This document shows, piece after piece, positions 36,757 through 46,737 of a stretch of DNA of 64,000 nucleotides. A model generated the notes under the pieces. That model saw only the letters and a program-made list of their open reading frames with translations. It did not search any database and was not told the DNA's origin. The translations under genes were made by a program, and so were the position numbers. The stretch spans positions 3,629,855 to 3,693,854 of the forward strand of contig JAEMBT020000006.1 in NCBI GenBank assembly GCA_018873245.2, in the 5' to 3' direction. Source of the stretch: Archegozetes longisetosus (taxonomy: Eukaryota > Arthropoda > Arachnida > Sarcoptiformes > Trhypochthoniidae). How positions within the stretch are numbered: the first letter of the stretch is position 1; each line of letters starts with the position of its first letter.

Positions 36757-37838
36757 TTCTTCACAATCATATGACTGAACTATGTATTAAATTTGATTCT
36801 ATTTGAAAGTACATATCAATACACATATTTCATTGTTTTTTCTTACATATTTACATACATATATTGAGATAATAAAAACATATTTTTCCCTTCCATAACT
36901 ATAAGTAATAAAAATCTCTTAAATTGAAGGTAATTCAAATTAAACTTAAAACAGAATCATCTTTTCATATCTTTATCAAATTTATAACTTGACTTCAGTG
37001 CGGTTCGTTATGAATGAGAATCATATGAAAGCTTTCAAGGAAAAACTGAAAATGATTTGAAACTGTAATGCATTAGCGTTTAGAACACGTGATTTACTAT
37101 ACCTATAAACAATTGAAATACTTCAATAATTAAATATTTTTAATTATTGAAAATATTAACAATCTGTGATTAATAATATTTCACGAATGTTTTGTATTTC
37201 TTAGAAAATACTTAAAGATATAAAATCTTTACTCAAATATTTGAAACCAAAAAATAGAGAATTTTATATTAATTATTTATCTGACTTTGAATAAAATCAT
37301 AATAAATAATTATTTTCAGATTTTAACGTTTTGTTAAATTTATTCCAATTAAAGCTTTTTATTCAAAGATATACATCAATGCATATGTTCTAAACTCACT
37401 CAAAATCATTTCCGGTTTTTCCTTGAAAGCCTTCATATGAGCACTAAAAGTCATTTTTCAAGTATGTAAATTATTGATATGTTACATTATTTATGTTTTT
37501 ATATTATCAAAACTTTTCTCAATAAAACTTATCAAAATCTTATTTCTATATAACTTTGTTCATAAGTTACGAGTTGAATAATTAAATGAAATCAAAACCT
37601 ATATGCCTTAATGTGCTGCATACGATTTGGTGCTTTAGTCTCAATTGTTAGGCTCAGGATAAAAAATATCTGTAAAGTGCGTCCAACCTCACCTTTACTA
37701 GTTCTATGTTTGAATATTGTCTTATTAGTTATTTATGGAATAGTGCTTCTTAAATTGTAGAGAATCTCCCCAAGTTTTGTTACCCTTTGTATGAGCATAT
37801 TTTAGCGTATTTTTCTATTACATTTATGTGTTTAAATA
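36757..37838. other. AT-rich spacer with one fold-back MITE, no gene seen
   Basis: No coding region. Most of the first half is occupied by the inverted-repeat element at 37005-37455; the remainder up to the Tc1-like element shows nothing recognisable. Confidence 0.4.
37005..37455. mobile_element. Fold-back MITE, ~95-bp arms
   Basis: Left arm contains CATATGAAAGCTTTCAAGGA and AAAATGATTT; the right arm has the complements (TTTCCTTGAAAGCCTTCATATG, AAAATCATTTCC). The arms extend inward to a TTTAGAACA segment. About 450 bp, no coding region. Confidence 0.65.
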
Positions 37839-38756
37839 AGCCTTGGCTAGAGAAATCTGCACAAAATTTAAGACGCAATTTCTTAACCAAATACAGTTGA
37901 TTCGATTAAATTTTGTTTTTACTTTGAAAGAATAGTTATTAGGTAACAAAACATTGCAATTATTAGTTTATAATAATTTATGATAAAAAAGATGTTCTCC
38001 TCTAAAGAGCTTGAGGCTAGGAAAAGGATTGGCGCTTTTATTGAAAGGAACCCGAATATGAAAACTTGCGATATCGTAAGACATTATGAATTGGAGGGTA
38101 TCCCTCGCCGTACAGTATATTCAATTATCCAAAGATTCATAAGTGGTCAGAGTGCCGATCGGACTCCAGGTCCGAGAAAAAACCGAGAAATTAACCGAAA
38201 AACTAAAGACAAAATAATTGAGTTCGCGGTAATGCGATCACTGCAGAAGTCTATATTCGGGTATTTTTACCACTTCCGAAAGATTTTATCGATAAGTACC
38301 ATTCAGACGATAAATATGTTTTCTGGCCCGATTTGGCTACTTCTCATTACGCCAAAACCACTCAAGAAGTTTACCAAAGAGTTGGGATCAAAGTTGTCCC
38401 AAAAGAGATAAGTCCTCCAAATGTCCCCCAACTCCACCCAATTGAAAGACTTTGGGCAAATTTGGGTAAATTAATTTATGAAAATGGGTGGACAACAGAT
38501 GTAAATCCCTAAACTAATTCGAAGAATCAAAACAATAATACGTAAAAGATCTGAAAATCTGTGCCGAAACCTTATGAGAGGTGTTAAGACTAAAGTCCGC
38601 AAAGCAGCGGACAAAGGAGTACTATCTGTCATCAATTGATATCAAATCAATCTTCATATAATCTATTTTCATTTAATAAGTTTCTGTTCAATTTCGGTGA
38701 AATTTTGATTAATAATTATTAAAATTATTTTTGTGCAGATTTCTCTAGCCAAGGCT
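37839..38756 (+). mobile_element. Tc1/mariner-superfamily element, internally deleted
   Basis: Flanked by TA on both sides (37837-37838, 38757-38758). Terminal inverted repeats AGCCTTGGCTAGAGAAATCT and its complement are perfect over about 28 bp. Length 918 bp, shorter than an autonomous element; the transposase gene inside lacks its middle. Confidence 0.9.
37980..38512 (+). pseudogene. Tc1/mariner (IS630-type) transposase, deleted and frameshifted
   Basis: N-terminal part (37980 to about 38230) has a helix-turn-helix: CDIVRHYELEGIPRRTVYSI, then a GPRKNREINRKTK linker. The catalytic middle with the first Asp is missing. In another frame (about 38246-38512) the C-terminal part continues: KYVFWPDLATSHYAKTT (second Asp), VPKEISPPNVPQLHPIERLW (third acidic residue) and LIYENGW. 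One deletion plus a frameshift; inactive. Confidence 0.85.
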
Positions 38757-38829
38757 TAGTTTGATACGAGATTTTATTACTAATATTTCTAATTTTAGAG
38801 AAAAATAAAAATAAATTGAATGAGAGCGC

Positions 38830-39180
38830 CATTGTGCTCAATACAATGCTTTAATTGTGATATTACTGAACGACATGAGTTTATCATTCCTTGGGATATA
38901 TTATTAAACTCTTCATTTATATATTGTTTAAGTGTTGTAGTGTCTTAGTTGTCTCCGATGTACTTTATCCTTTGAATATCCTCAAAGAAAAAGATCGGCA
39001 GTTGTCAGGTCGAGTGATCGGGGATGCCATGGCATATTTGACTGTCTTTCAATCCAACGTTCAGGGAAGTGGGAGTCTAACCACCCTCGCACAGTACACA
39101 TGAAGTGTGCAGGAGCCCCATCCTGTTGAAACCAAAGCCGGTCCCTAACAACTTTATCAGAATGAAGAAAGCCCAAACCC
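38830..39180 (-). pseudogene. DUF4817-type mariner transposase, C-terminal fragment
   Basis: Minus-strand frame 38982-39176 has RDRLWFQQDGAPAHF (catalytic Asp), VRGWLDSHFPERWI, and PRSLDLTTADLFL (third catalytic position), then stop; in shifted frames SKDKVH and HCIE-x-NGA segments continue to about 38830. This is the C-terminal third of the insect-type transposases that begin with a DUF4817 helix-turn-helix. The fragment ends abruptly at 39190 where the 1-kb GC-rich element begins. The matching N-terminal third lies on the same strand at 43124-43486. Confidence 0.8.
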
Positions 39181-39190
39181 GTCCTACAAT

Positions 39191-40193
39191 GAGCCCGAGC
39201 GCCACCTATATTTTTTAGATACCTCTACCCTTATACTACTCACGCCTAAAATATTTGACACTAGTGCAAACGCCTAAGCGAGATATAGGACAAAATGTGC
39301 TATAAGACAAAGTGTGTAAAATTGCAATTATTTCAATATTTTTTACATTACAATTATTTATTTTATAGAAACATAATAATACTAAGTATCAAGCATAGGT
39401 AAAGAGTTTAAAAATAGAAAGGATAAATAATATAAATAAAATAAATAAACAAATAAAATAAAGATAAAATAATTACAATATATCACCTTCCCACCCTAAT
39501 CGCTGTCAGTACTATCAGAAGCAAAATCGACATAAAACCCGTCCAGCGAGTTTGACGGAATTTCTATCTCGGACTCGTACCAGCCGAGTCCGAGATACCA
39601 CAGAGCTGCCATTATTTGTGCACAGCACCCGATAGTCCTGAGGCCTGTTTTCCACTGACAGCAATATTCAATAATTGAATCAACTCCCGTTTTGCTAACA
39701 TCAGCTAATATGTACATTATTCCTAATGTACATCAGACTAATTTGGGCCACGGGAGCCTGGCAAACCACCTCCGGCGCTGTTATCCCCATTTCAGCTGGA
39801 TTATCTGAATTATTATTGTTGGTCATAGCCATAGTTTTTTAACCGTTCGCCGAGTCGAAGCTCGTTGCCTCCCCCACACCAAGAAGAGGTGGCTCAATGT
39901 GGGGGAAATGTGTTTTATTGTGTTCAATATATCAATCACTTTTAAAATTAAATATTTTTATTTTACGTTTTTATATTATTTTTTGTTTTTATGTGCTACA
40001 TTCATGTGTAATACTTAGCATTACTATATTTTGTAAAACAAGTCATTAAAATGTTAAAAATATTTAAATAATTAGATTTTGCACACACATTTTGCCCTAT
40101 ATCTCGCTTAGGCGTTCGTACTTTTGAAAGATATTTAAGACGTGGGTAGTACAAGGAGAGGGATATCTAAAAATATAGGTGGCGCTCGGGCTC
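39191..40193. mobile_element. 1-kb element with ~120-bp terminal inverted repeats and GC-rich cargo
   Basis: Ends GAGCCCGAGCGCCACCTATA / complement; arms 39191-39310 and about 40080-40193 match closely, including CGCCTAAGCGAGATATAGG. The interior 39480-39905 is near 48% GC, far above the surroundings. It carries a small frameshifted reading frame on the minus strand but no recognisable transposase. No target duplication could be found. Confidence 0.7.
39496..39832 (-). pseudogene. Small unknown protein in the GC-rich element, one frameshift
   Basis: A first frame starts at ATG 39832 (MAMTNNNNSDNPAEM...) and runs 43 codons to a stop at 39701; an overlapping frame (39717-39496) continues with a Cys/Trp/Tyr-rich segment and ends EIPSNSLDGFYVDFASDST then an acidic tail. 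The overlap and matching composition suggest one original gene of about 110 residues with a single indel near 39705-39717. I do not recognise the family. Its GC content fits the element and not the genome. Confidence 0.4.
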
Positions 40194-40272
40194 AAAGCGG
40201 GGCTGAAAGTAAAGGGCTGAGTTTTCTTCTTTGAGAAAAGTATAACAATATATAAATATATCTTTATGAAGC

Positions 40273-40866
40273 GGATGAATCCGGGCTGATGGGTCTAAAG
40301 GTATTCCCTACCCCACACCCCCAAATGTGATATATCATTGGATTCAGTTCGTCATGCTGAACATTTTGATATCACACTTGACTACTCGAACCTGACCACT
40401 TCTGAACAACTCCCGACGAGAATGGCTGACCCGCCAATTGATACATCATTGGACTCAGGACATCGAATTGAGCATTTTGATACCTCAGTTGATCAATTAT
40501 CACAAGTAGTTCTCGAGATATCCATTATTTTTGGTTTAGTACCTCGTAATGGATAAACCTGGATTCTCGAGTCGTAACCCAAACAAGCCTGATATAAACT
40601 AAAGGAGAATAAGTCAGGTCGTGATGTGACCTAACCTATAATACCTTAGTTTAAATCAGGTCTGGCTTGGGTTACAACTTAGTAAAGCCGGGTTTAGCCA
40701 TTTTCGAGGGGATTCGGTCTTGGTAACCAGATGTGGTCAGGTTCGGGTTGCAAGTAGTCAAGTGTAGTATCAAAGTGTTCAGCTCGACGAACTGAATCTA
40801 ATGATGTATTACAATTGGAGGCGGAGGATCGGGAACCCCTTTAGACCCATTAGCCCGGGTTTACCC
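40273..40866. mobile_element. Merlin-related fold-back MITE
   Basis: Arms of about 170 bp: left CCGGGCTGATGGGTCTAAAGG, right its near complement CCTTTAGACCCATTAGCCCGG. Subterminal words TCGAACCTGACCACTTCTG and CAACTCCCGACG are shared with the arms of the Merlin element at 34621-36354. Flanks ATGAAGC and ATAAAGC suggest a decayed 7-8 bp duplication. No coding region; frames inside are incidental. Confidence 0.7.
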
Positions 40867-41294
40867 ATAAAGCTTATAACGAGCTGAATTCAACAAAACT
40901 TAAATAAAATTTTTATGTTGACCCATTCAAAAGTTATACTGACCACTGTCCACTCATTGATCTCCACCACTGACCATGCATATTTCAAAATCGTTGTTAG
41001 AGCATCAAAAGTAAATTCGAATTTACCTAGAATCAGTTGACAAATTTAATGTAATTCGAGGTTTATTATACTTGAAAAAGCAGTTTTACGATTTTATCAA
41101 ATTTTTACGCTTTTCAGTTCAAACACAACATATCTCTTAAGCTATGCTATAAATGATTACTTTTTATTTTTATTTACTTAAGTTTTTACAGATACTGCTA
41201 AATAATGTTTAGGTAAACTAAAATTAAACAAGACTAACAAAACCCTATTATCATTAAAAGGAGTTGCAATTGAAATGTTGGAAGCCTTATAAAG

Positions 41295-41300
41295 TTTATT
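41295..41300 (-). promoter_or_regulatory. Possible polyadenylation signal for the GH43 gene
   Basis: AATAAA on the minus strand only 14 bp beyond the GH43 stop; a second candidate lies in the TTTTTATTTTTATTT run near 41161-41178. Confidence 0.35.
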
Positions 41301-41313
41301 AATTTATCAAAAA

Positions 41314-42321
41314 TCACTTTTGGCAATAGTTTTTTATTAGTGATACATTAATGAAGTTGGCTCTTCGATCAACACTTGGCCAGCCATCTGCTGACCAAAC
41401 GAGATCAACAATCTCTATAGTAGCGCGTCCGTTATGTGCTCCGTCATAATAGTGATAGACCATGCGATGGGTGTCTCCATCGAGGTATATATCTTCTCCA
41501 CCTGGCCCGTGAACATCACCATGAGTTGATAAAATTAGAGTACCACCCCCATTTATCATATCGACCCCATTGCGATCCAAATAAGGACCAGTAATATTTA
41601 TGGCCCGACCCACCAAAACATGATAAGTACTAGCTACACCATGACAACAAGCTCCATCTGATACAAATAGGTAGTAGTATCCATTATGGTAAGCAGTAGA
41701 GGACGCCTCTCCAATTTTTGCTAGTGAGTAGAGGTGTGTGTCTTCCGATGAGAATTTACCCGTTTTAGGATCTATTCTGTGGGCCTTAATTCCGTCGCTA
41801 AAAGAGCCGAATACTAGCCATGGCTGATCCTTCTTTCCGTTAGTATAAGTCCACGCGATTTCAGGATCAATAGCGACATAATCAGATTTATTGTGATAAA
41901 TAGTATGGACTACTTGCCCAAGATCTGTATATGGCCCTTCTATATTACTAGCTGTTGCCACCCCTATAGCAGCATCATTATAAGTCCATCCAGAGTAATA
42001 GACATACCACTGATTATTGAAGTAATTGATATCAGGAGCCCACGTTTCTGAAATTGTTTTGTGGAGTGTAGTTTGAAACCAGCTTGGGATTTTGTCAAAT
42101 ACCGAACCAATAAGTTCGAATGGTTTTCCGTCACATTCGCGTCTGATCTGTGGGGCTCCGTTGTGATATCCGGGGTTCTGATGGGCAGGATGCGTGTAAC
42201 CAGTGGAAAAAACGTACCAGCAATTGCCGGATCTGATAAACGATGGGTCGTGTGCGTAAATATCACCACTCAATGCATTTATTACGCCAAAAATACTGAT
42301 TCCTATTACTACTGAAATCAT
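41314..42321 (-). CDS. Secreted GH43 glycosidase, arabinan endo-1,5-alpha-L-arabinosidase-like
   Basis: 335 residues in one exon. The N-terminus MISVVIGISIFGVINALSG is a signal peptide. GH43 five-bladed propeller landmarks follow in order: AHDPSF (Asp25, general base), ETWAPDINY, YVAIDPEIAW (Asp152, pKa modulator), GEASSTAYHNGYYYLFVSDG (Glu205, general acid), CCHGVASTYHVLVGRA, GGGT, and VHGPGGEDI...HRMVYHYYDG with His290 in the place of the calcium-linked His. All three catalytic acids are present and length is normal for the family. The likely role is cutting arabinan side chains of pectin in plant or algal food. Animals do not inherit GH43 vertically in general; an intronless bacterial- or fungal-type copy with a eukaryotic-looking setting suggests horizontal transfer. 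Transposon pieces lie on both sides. Overlapping frames on the other strand are shadows. Expression is not proven. Confidence 0.9.
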   Translation of the reverse strand: MISVVIGISIFGVINALSGDIYAHDPSFIRSGNCWYVFSTGYTHPAHQNPGYHNGAPQIRRECDGKPFELIGSVFDKIPSWFQTTLHKTISETWAPDINYFNNQWYVYYSGWTYNDAAIGVATASNIEGPYTDLGQVVHTIYHNKSDYVAIDPEIAWTYTNGKKDQPWLVFGSFSDGIKAHRIDPKTGKFSSEDTHLYSLAKIGEASSTAYHNGYYYLFVSDGACCHGVASTYHVLVGRAINITGPYLDRNGVDMINGGGTLILSTHGDVHGPGGEDIYLDGDTHRMVYHYYDGAHNGRATIEIVDLVWSADGWPSVDRRANFINVSLIKNYCQK

Positions 42322-43123
42322 TCTTAAAGGAATTGGCCGAACAGATACTATTAGTTCATTTTAAATTTAATTACTGTCACATTTAGAAATTGATTTTTTA
42401 ATAAAATTTTATTCAATTCTTATTAAACTTATAGCTTCTTTGATATAATGTTGTCATTTAGTTGTGTTATAAATTATTGATTAGTTATTACATAAATTAA
42501 ATCAATTAATTAATTAACTAATTTATAGCCAATTCTTAATATATTCTTACCTTAACTTCTTTAATAGTATTGAATTGAATTTTTAGACGATTCTGAGAAT
42601 AATTATATCTAAAAGCGAGCTCATTTAAAAATATTATTATCACCATGCTTGCAAAGCCTTTTAAGCTCAAAAAACGATTGATATTAGAAATATGTAAACT
42701 CTTTAACAAAAGTCCATGCTATCAGTAAACTATTGGTACACAAAGTAACTTTAACTTCATATTTGAAGGATTATAATCAAATAAAAAACAATTTCATTTT
42801 TCCGTTATGTGATTTGATTAAAATTAAAACGGATAAGAGTCACGTTCTCGACATTTGATGAATTAAATCCTTTTATTTTATCTTCATTTTAGTAGGATAT
42901 ACTTCAGGAATAGCAGGACTTTTACTAAGCAACATTTGAAAATTGTGATAAAAGTACACACAGTAAGTTTGATAAGACTTATAGAAATTAATTTTTCAAA
43001 TAAGGTTAGAATTTTCGGGTTGGAATTTATTGAAATTATTGATTTTTAGGGTGAAAATTAAAATGAAAAAATCGACATTCAACTTAAAAAGGTGGAAAAT
43101 TTGCCTCCCCATTTCCTATGCTA
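42322..43123. other. AT-rich upstream region of GH43, no other gene seen
   Basis: No coding region or clear repeat. It holds whatever promoter the GH43 gene uses; no convincing TATA/initiator pair could be chosen. Confidence 0.4.
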
Positions 43124-43486
43124 CTAAGGTCTTTTTATAAGAAATAAATGAGCAGTACTCTTTGCAATACCAAGCTTTCTTGCCACTTTTCTTGCTGACA
43201 TAGGCTCACCATTCTCGGTTGCTTCAATCACCATTTCCTTCACTAGTCCAATTGTATGTTGAGTGCGCTCTGTCTTTGTTCTTTCTTCCCAAGGTTTCTC
43301 AACATCTCCATAAGTCAAAACATTATCGACTACTCTTCTGACAGTATTAGATGATGGGCGAAATTCATATTTTCTCTCAAGAGCACGTTGAGTTGGAATC
43401 ATGCAATCACTGTTGCGAAGATATTCAACAACACAAAGGATTTCTTCACCTATTGTATATTGATATGGAGCCTTAACACAATGCAA
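43124..43486 (-). pseudogene. DUF4817-type mariner transposase, N-terminal fragment
   Basis: 120 codons: YTIGEEILCVVEYLRNSDCM, ALERKYEF, NTVRRVVDN, then SARKVARKLGIAKSTAHLFL, a tandem helix-turn-helix. It matches the DNA-binding region of the same transposase group as the C-terminal piece at 38830-39180. It stops after KRP with no catalytic domain. About 375 bp upstream, on the same strand, TATACAGGGTGCCCAAAAT (43861-43879) looks like the 5' terminal repeat of such an element. Confidence 0.75.
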
Positions 43487-43860
43487 TATAGCACATATAA
43501 CGATATATCACAAAATTTTATGGTAACAGAGAGAATATGCACTTTAAAATGACATTGAAAATACAAATGAATAATAACATCAGACAACCTGAGATTATAT
43601 TTATAATTACTAATAAGAGTACTCTTATTCAATAACATATTTATTGTTTTGACGATTAAAATAGAATTTTCTAGCCCACTTCAATGAAAAGTATTTTTTT
43701 AACTTTAAGATTTTTTCAAGTATTTATATGATACTCCTTTCATATCATTACAAAAATCTCATAAACAAAATACTAGGAGATGCTTTATATAACTACACTA
43801 TTATTAATTTGGTATCCCTATTTACCTATTAAATATAAAAGGATAAAACTAGTAAAGCTT

Positions 43861-43879
43861 ATTTTGGGCACCCTGTATA
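43861..43879 (-). repeat. Probable mariner 5' terminal repeat
   Basis: Minus strand reads TATACAGGGTGCCCAAAAT, the form of ends typical of DUF4817-type mariner elements. It lies in the right place and orientation for the transposase fragment at 43124-43486. No partner end was found. Confidence 0.45.
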
Positions 43880-44445
43880 TTAGTCCTAAAGAAATGAATT
43901 GATGCTTTTTAAAATTTTATTTAGACTTTTTTGAAAAGAAAAATGGTTTTAAAAATGCCTCTCAATTTTTGTCTACTTAAATTTTCAATACTGTCAATTT
44001 AAAACATGTTTTTCTAGTTTATTCCAAAATTTGAAAAATGCGATAATCGTTTTGGCAATCAGTTATTAGGAGATACAAAACAGGGATTAGCCATTCTGTA
44101 ATTAGCCACTTCGAAGTCGAGCTACATTTCTAGAGGTTGCTCCTTAGTTGTAATTACATAAAAAGAAGCTTATATCTACAAGCATACAGTTATTGTAATA
44201 ATATTTTGCGCTGACTCATGATTATAATAATTACGATGAAAAAGAATAAAATCTGATTATATACTTACTTTCTAACTGTAATGAATGCTGTGTTATCTTA
44301 AGAAATATGATTTAATTTTCTAAATCAAAAAAGAAATATATTGTTATTGAAATTCGAATATTCAAATAACTTTAAAATATTATTTTCTGATGACTACTTA
44401 ATTGATCGCAGAAATTTATTTAAAAACCACTTAATCTCAGGATTA
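43880..44445. other. AT-rich spacer, no gene seen
   Basis: No coding region. The block 44160-44290 resembles 18420-18550. Confidence 0.4.
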
Positions 44446-44795
44446 CAGGTGTTATATCTTCGGTTTTGACCCTGAGTCTCTGGTTTTAACGTCTTTTCTC
44501 CGGTCTCCGAAGTTGATCTGTAACGGAGGCGTTTTGACTGGTTAGAAGTTTTAAAAGATTAAAATTTAATTATATGAAGTTAATGTTGTTCTATGTATTC
44601 CTGCATCTAATACTTTCTCGAGAGAATTTTCAGTATTGTGAGCGATCTATGGTCTGGTGAAAGAAATAGTTTGAGTGTTAAAAGTGAGATTTTTGCAAAA
44701 GTTAACTTATAGATGACATGCAATAAGTTCACAGAATATTGTGAAATTTATTTATATCTAACAAACATAGAATACTAAAATAGCTTAGTTATTAG
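44446..44795 (+). mobile_element. hAT remnant with C-terminal coding relic
   Basis: The left end CAGGTGTTATATCTTCGG is hAT-like. At about 44623-44712 one frame reads RIFSIVSDLWSGERNSLSV...EIFAKVNL then stop, the hAT dimerisation block. A second copy of this element lies inverted at about 51430-51636. The intact hAT at 44796 inserted directly at or beside its right part. Confidence 0.6.
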
Positions 44796-46729
44796 CAGGG
44801 CTGGTTTTTTCTGTGAAATTTTTCACGAAAATCGGTGCAATTTTCGGTGCAAATATTTTAAAAAGTCAGTGCAAATTTCGGTGTTTTGTATAACCAATTT
44901 TTAGTATTTTATTCATGTAAAAAGCTATCATAATTTACAACTAGCATTTTCTCAATATTTTCTTCAGTAAAACTCATTCTGTTATCTCTTAATAAGGATT
45001 TATACATTGAAAAAGATCTTTCAACTGAAACAGATACAAGAGGTGCATATTTAAACTCTAATAACAATTGAAAAGGAGTATCAATGTTTTGAATTTCTTT
45101 CAAATCTGGATTTTTACTTAATGACTTATTAAATTTATCAAGTGCTGCACCAGATAATCTATTGGCCACTTCATTTAGTATTTCAAATTGTTCGGTTAAT
45201 TTCAAACCATCAGTTTGAATATCTATTAAAGCTTGAGTAAGAAATCTATATTCGTTAAGCTCAATTAATTTCCTTTTTAATCCCGAATCTTCAAATAATT
45301 TTTTGGCATTTTTAATCGATTCACTTTTGTCTTTCAAGCTTTTTATGAATTCGTGAACTTTATCAAAGTTTTCGATGTAATAAAACACAGCGTCAAACCA
45401 AGTACCCCAACGAGTGGTAACTACTTTTGGTGGCGGACTTATACCAGTTAATTTCTTGAAGTATTGTTTTCTAATGGGAGCCTTTGATAAAATAGATTTA
45501 GTCTCAGAAATCAATTGATTTATATCTATGTTTTCCAAACGAATCACTTCTGAAACTCGATGAAGACAATGTGCCAAACATTTTACATGTTTTAAGTTAG
45601 GATAAGTATTTTTAAAATTTGATACCGCTTTTAACATGTATGTTGCTTGATCAGAGATTATTAATTTTAGTCGATTGTAGTGAATAGTCCCCTTCCAAAT
45701 TAATAAACAAATATCATTAACAGTTTGCGAAACTGTAACATTATTGGTCTCATCTAAATATCTGACAGCAACCAACATAGGCTTAGACTTTTCTCCATTT
45801 AAAATCCCAACAAGAGCATTAAAAACAGCGTTGTTGTTTGTCAGTAGTTTCATCAATTATTAAATAAATTGAATTTTCACCAACCTTAGATCTAATTAAT
45901 TCAAGCGTATCTTGATAAACTTGAGGCACATATTTTCTTCTTAAAGTTGATCTATTTTGGACCATTACATCCATTTCTCTCTTGAAAAACTTTTGAGTTG
46001 CAGGTAAATCAAGCTTAGCTAAAGGTATATCCACTTCCATAAACCATTTCGTAAGATTATAATTAAAACATTTTTCTCGATCTGCTAAATCTGATGCTTT
46101 CGTGAATGAATCCTGGATTTGAGTTTGTTTCTTAAAGCCCAATTTCGATTTATCCTTATGTTTTTTACTGCTGATGTGATCTTTCACTCGACTGGGCCCA
46201 TGTTTTGAATCATAAAACACAATTTTTCCACAAAAATTACAAAAAAGTTTCAAATTTCTTCCTTTTGAATCCTTAATTATGGAAAACTCTGGATATTTTT
46301 TCAACACTTGATTAATAGACATTCTGACTTCAGTAGTTTTATTGTTAAATGAAAAACTTCAAATGAATTAGTAAATAAATAAGAGTGAAAATTTTTCAGT
46401 TTTGATTCCCAAGAGTTTATCAATTGAATTGTTTGACTTAAAGGATTAGTTTTTACAAAGAAAATTTAATCTTTAGTGGATAAAGTTCAAGGTAAAACTT
46501 TTATTGAAAAGATATTGTATTCCTTGTATCTTAATCTTTAAATTACACTTTATCGGTGCAAAAACAAAGTTTCGGTGATTTCAGTGCAAGAATTATTTTT
46601 TCGGTGATTTTCGGTGACTCGAAAATTAATATTTAGGTTATTCAATGTTCATATCAAACATATATGAGGTTTAGATTAACATTTTACTAAAGGAAAAAAA
46701 TCGGTGAATCACAGAAAAACCCAGCCCTG
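44796..46729 (-). mobile_element. hAT transposon, nearly intact, perfect 8-bp target duplication
   Basis: GTTATTAG flanks both ends (44788-44795, 46730-46737). Terminal inverted repeats CAGGGCTGGTTTTTTCTGTGA / complement agree at nearly every position. Subterminal TTTCGGTG/TCGGTGAT repeats crowd both ends, as expected for transposase binding sites. Length 1,934 bp with one transposase gene broken by a single frameshift. This is the youngest-looking autonomous-size element in the window. Confidence 0.92.
44909..46322 (-). pseudogene. hAT transposase (CGGBP1/ZBED-like) with one frameshift
   Basis: The N-terminal frame (46322-45819, 167 codons) has a BED-type zinc finger (Cys28, Cys31, His49, His55) and reaches IYLIIDETTD, the first catalytic Asp block. 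The second frame (45856-44909) resumes within a few codons at AVFNALVGILNG, then IISDQATYMLKAV, CLAHCLHRVSEVI, TTRWGTWFDAV and finally LVSVSVERSFSMYKSLLRDNR, the dimerisation hallmark. The two frames overlap by 38 bases at the AAACAACAAC run (45826-45837), where one base gained or lost explains the break. Together they cover a full hAT transposase of about 465 residues. As it stands the gene is inactive, but only one lesion is visible. Confidence 0.9.
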
Positions 46730-46737
46730 GTTATTAG

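Noticed and set aside
42061..42315. 84-codon plus-strand frame over GH43
   Set aside because: Shadow of the GH43 gene on the opposite strand; no similarity.
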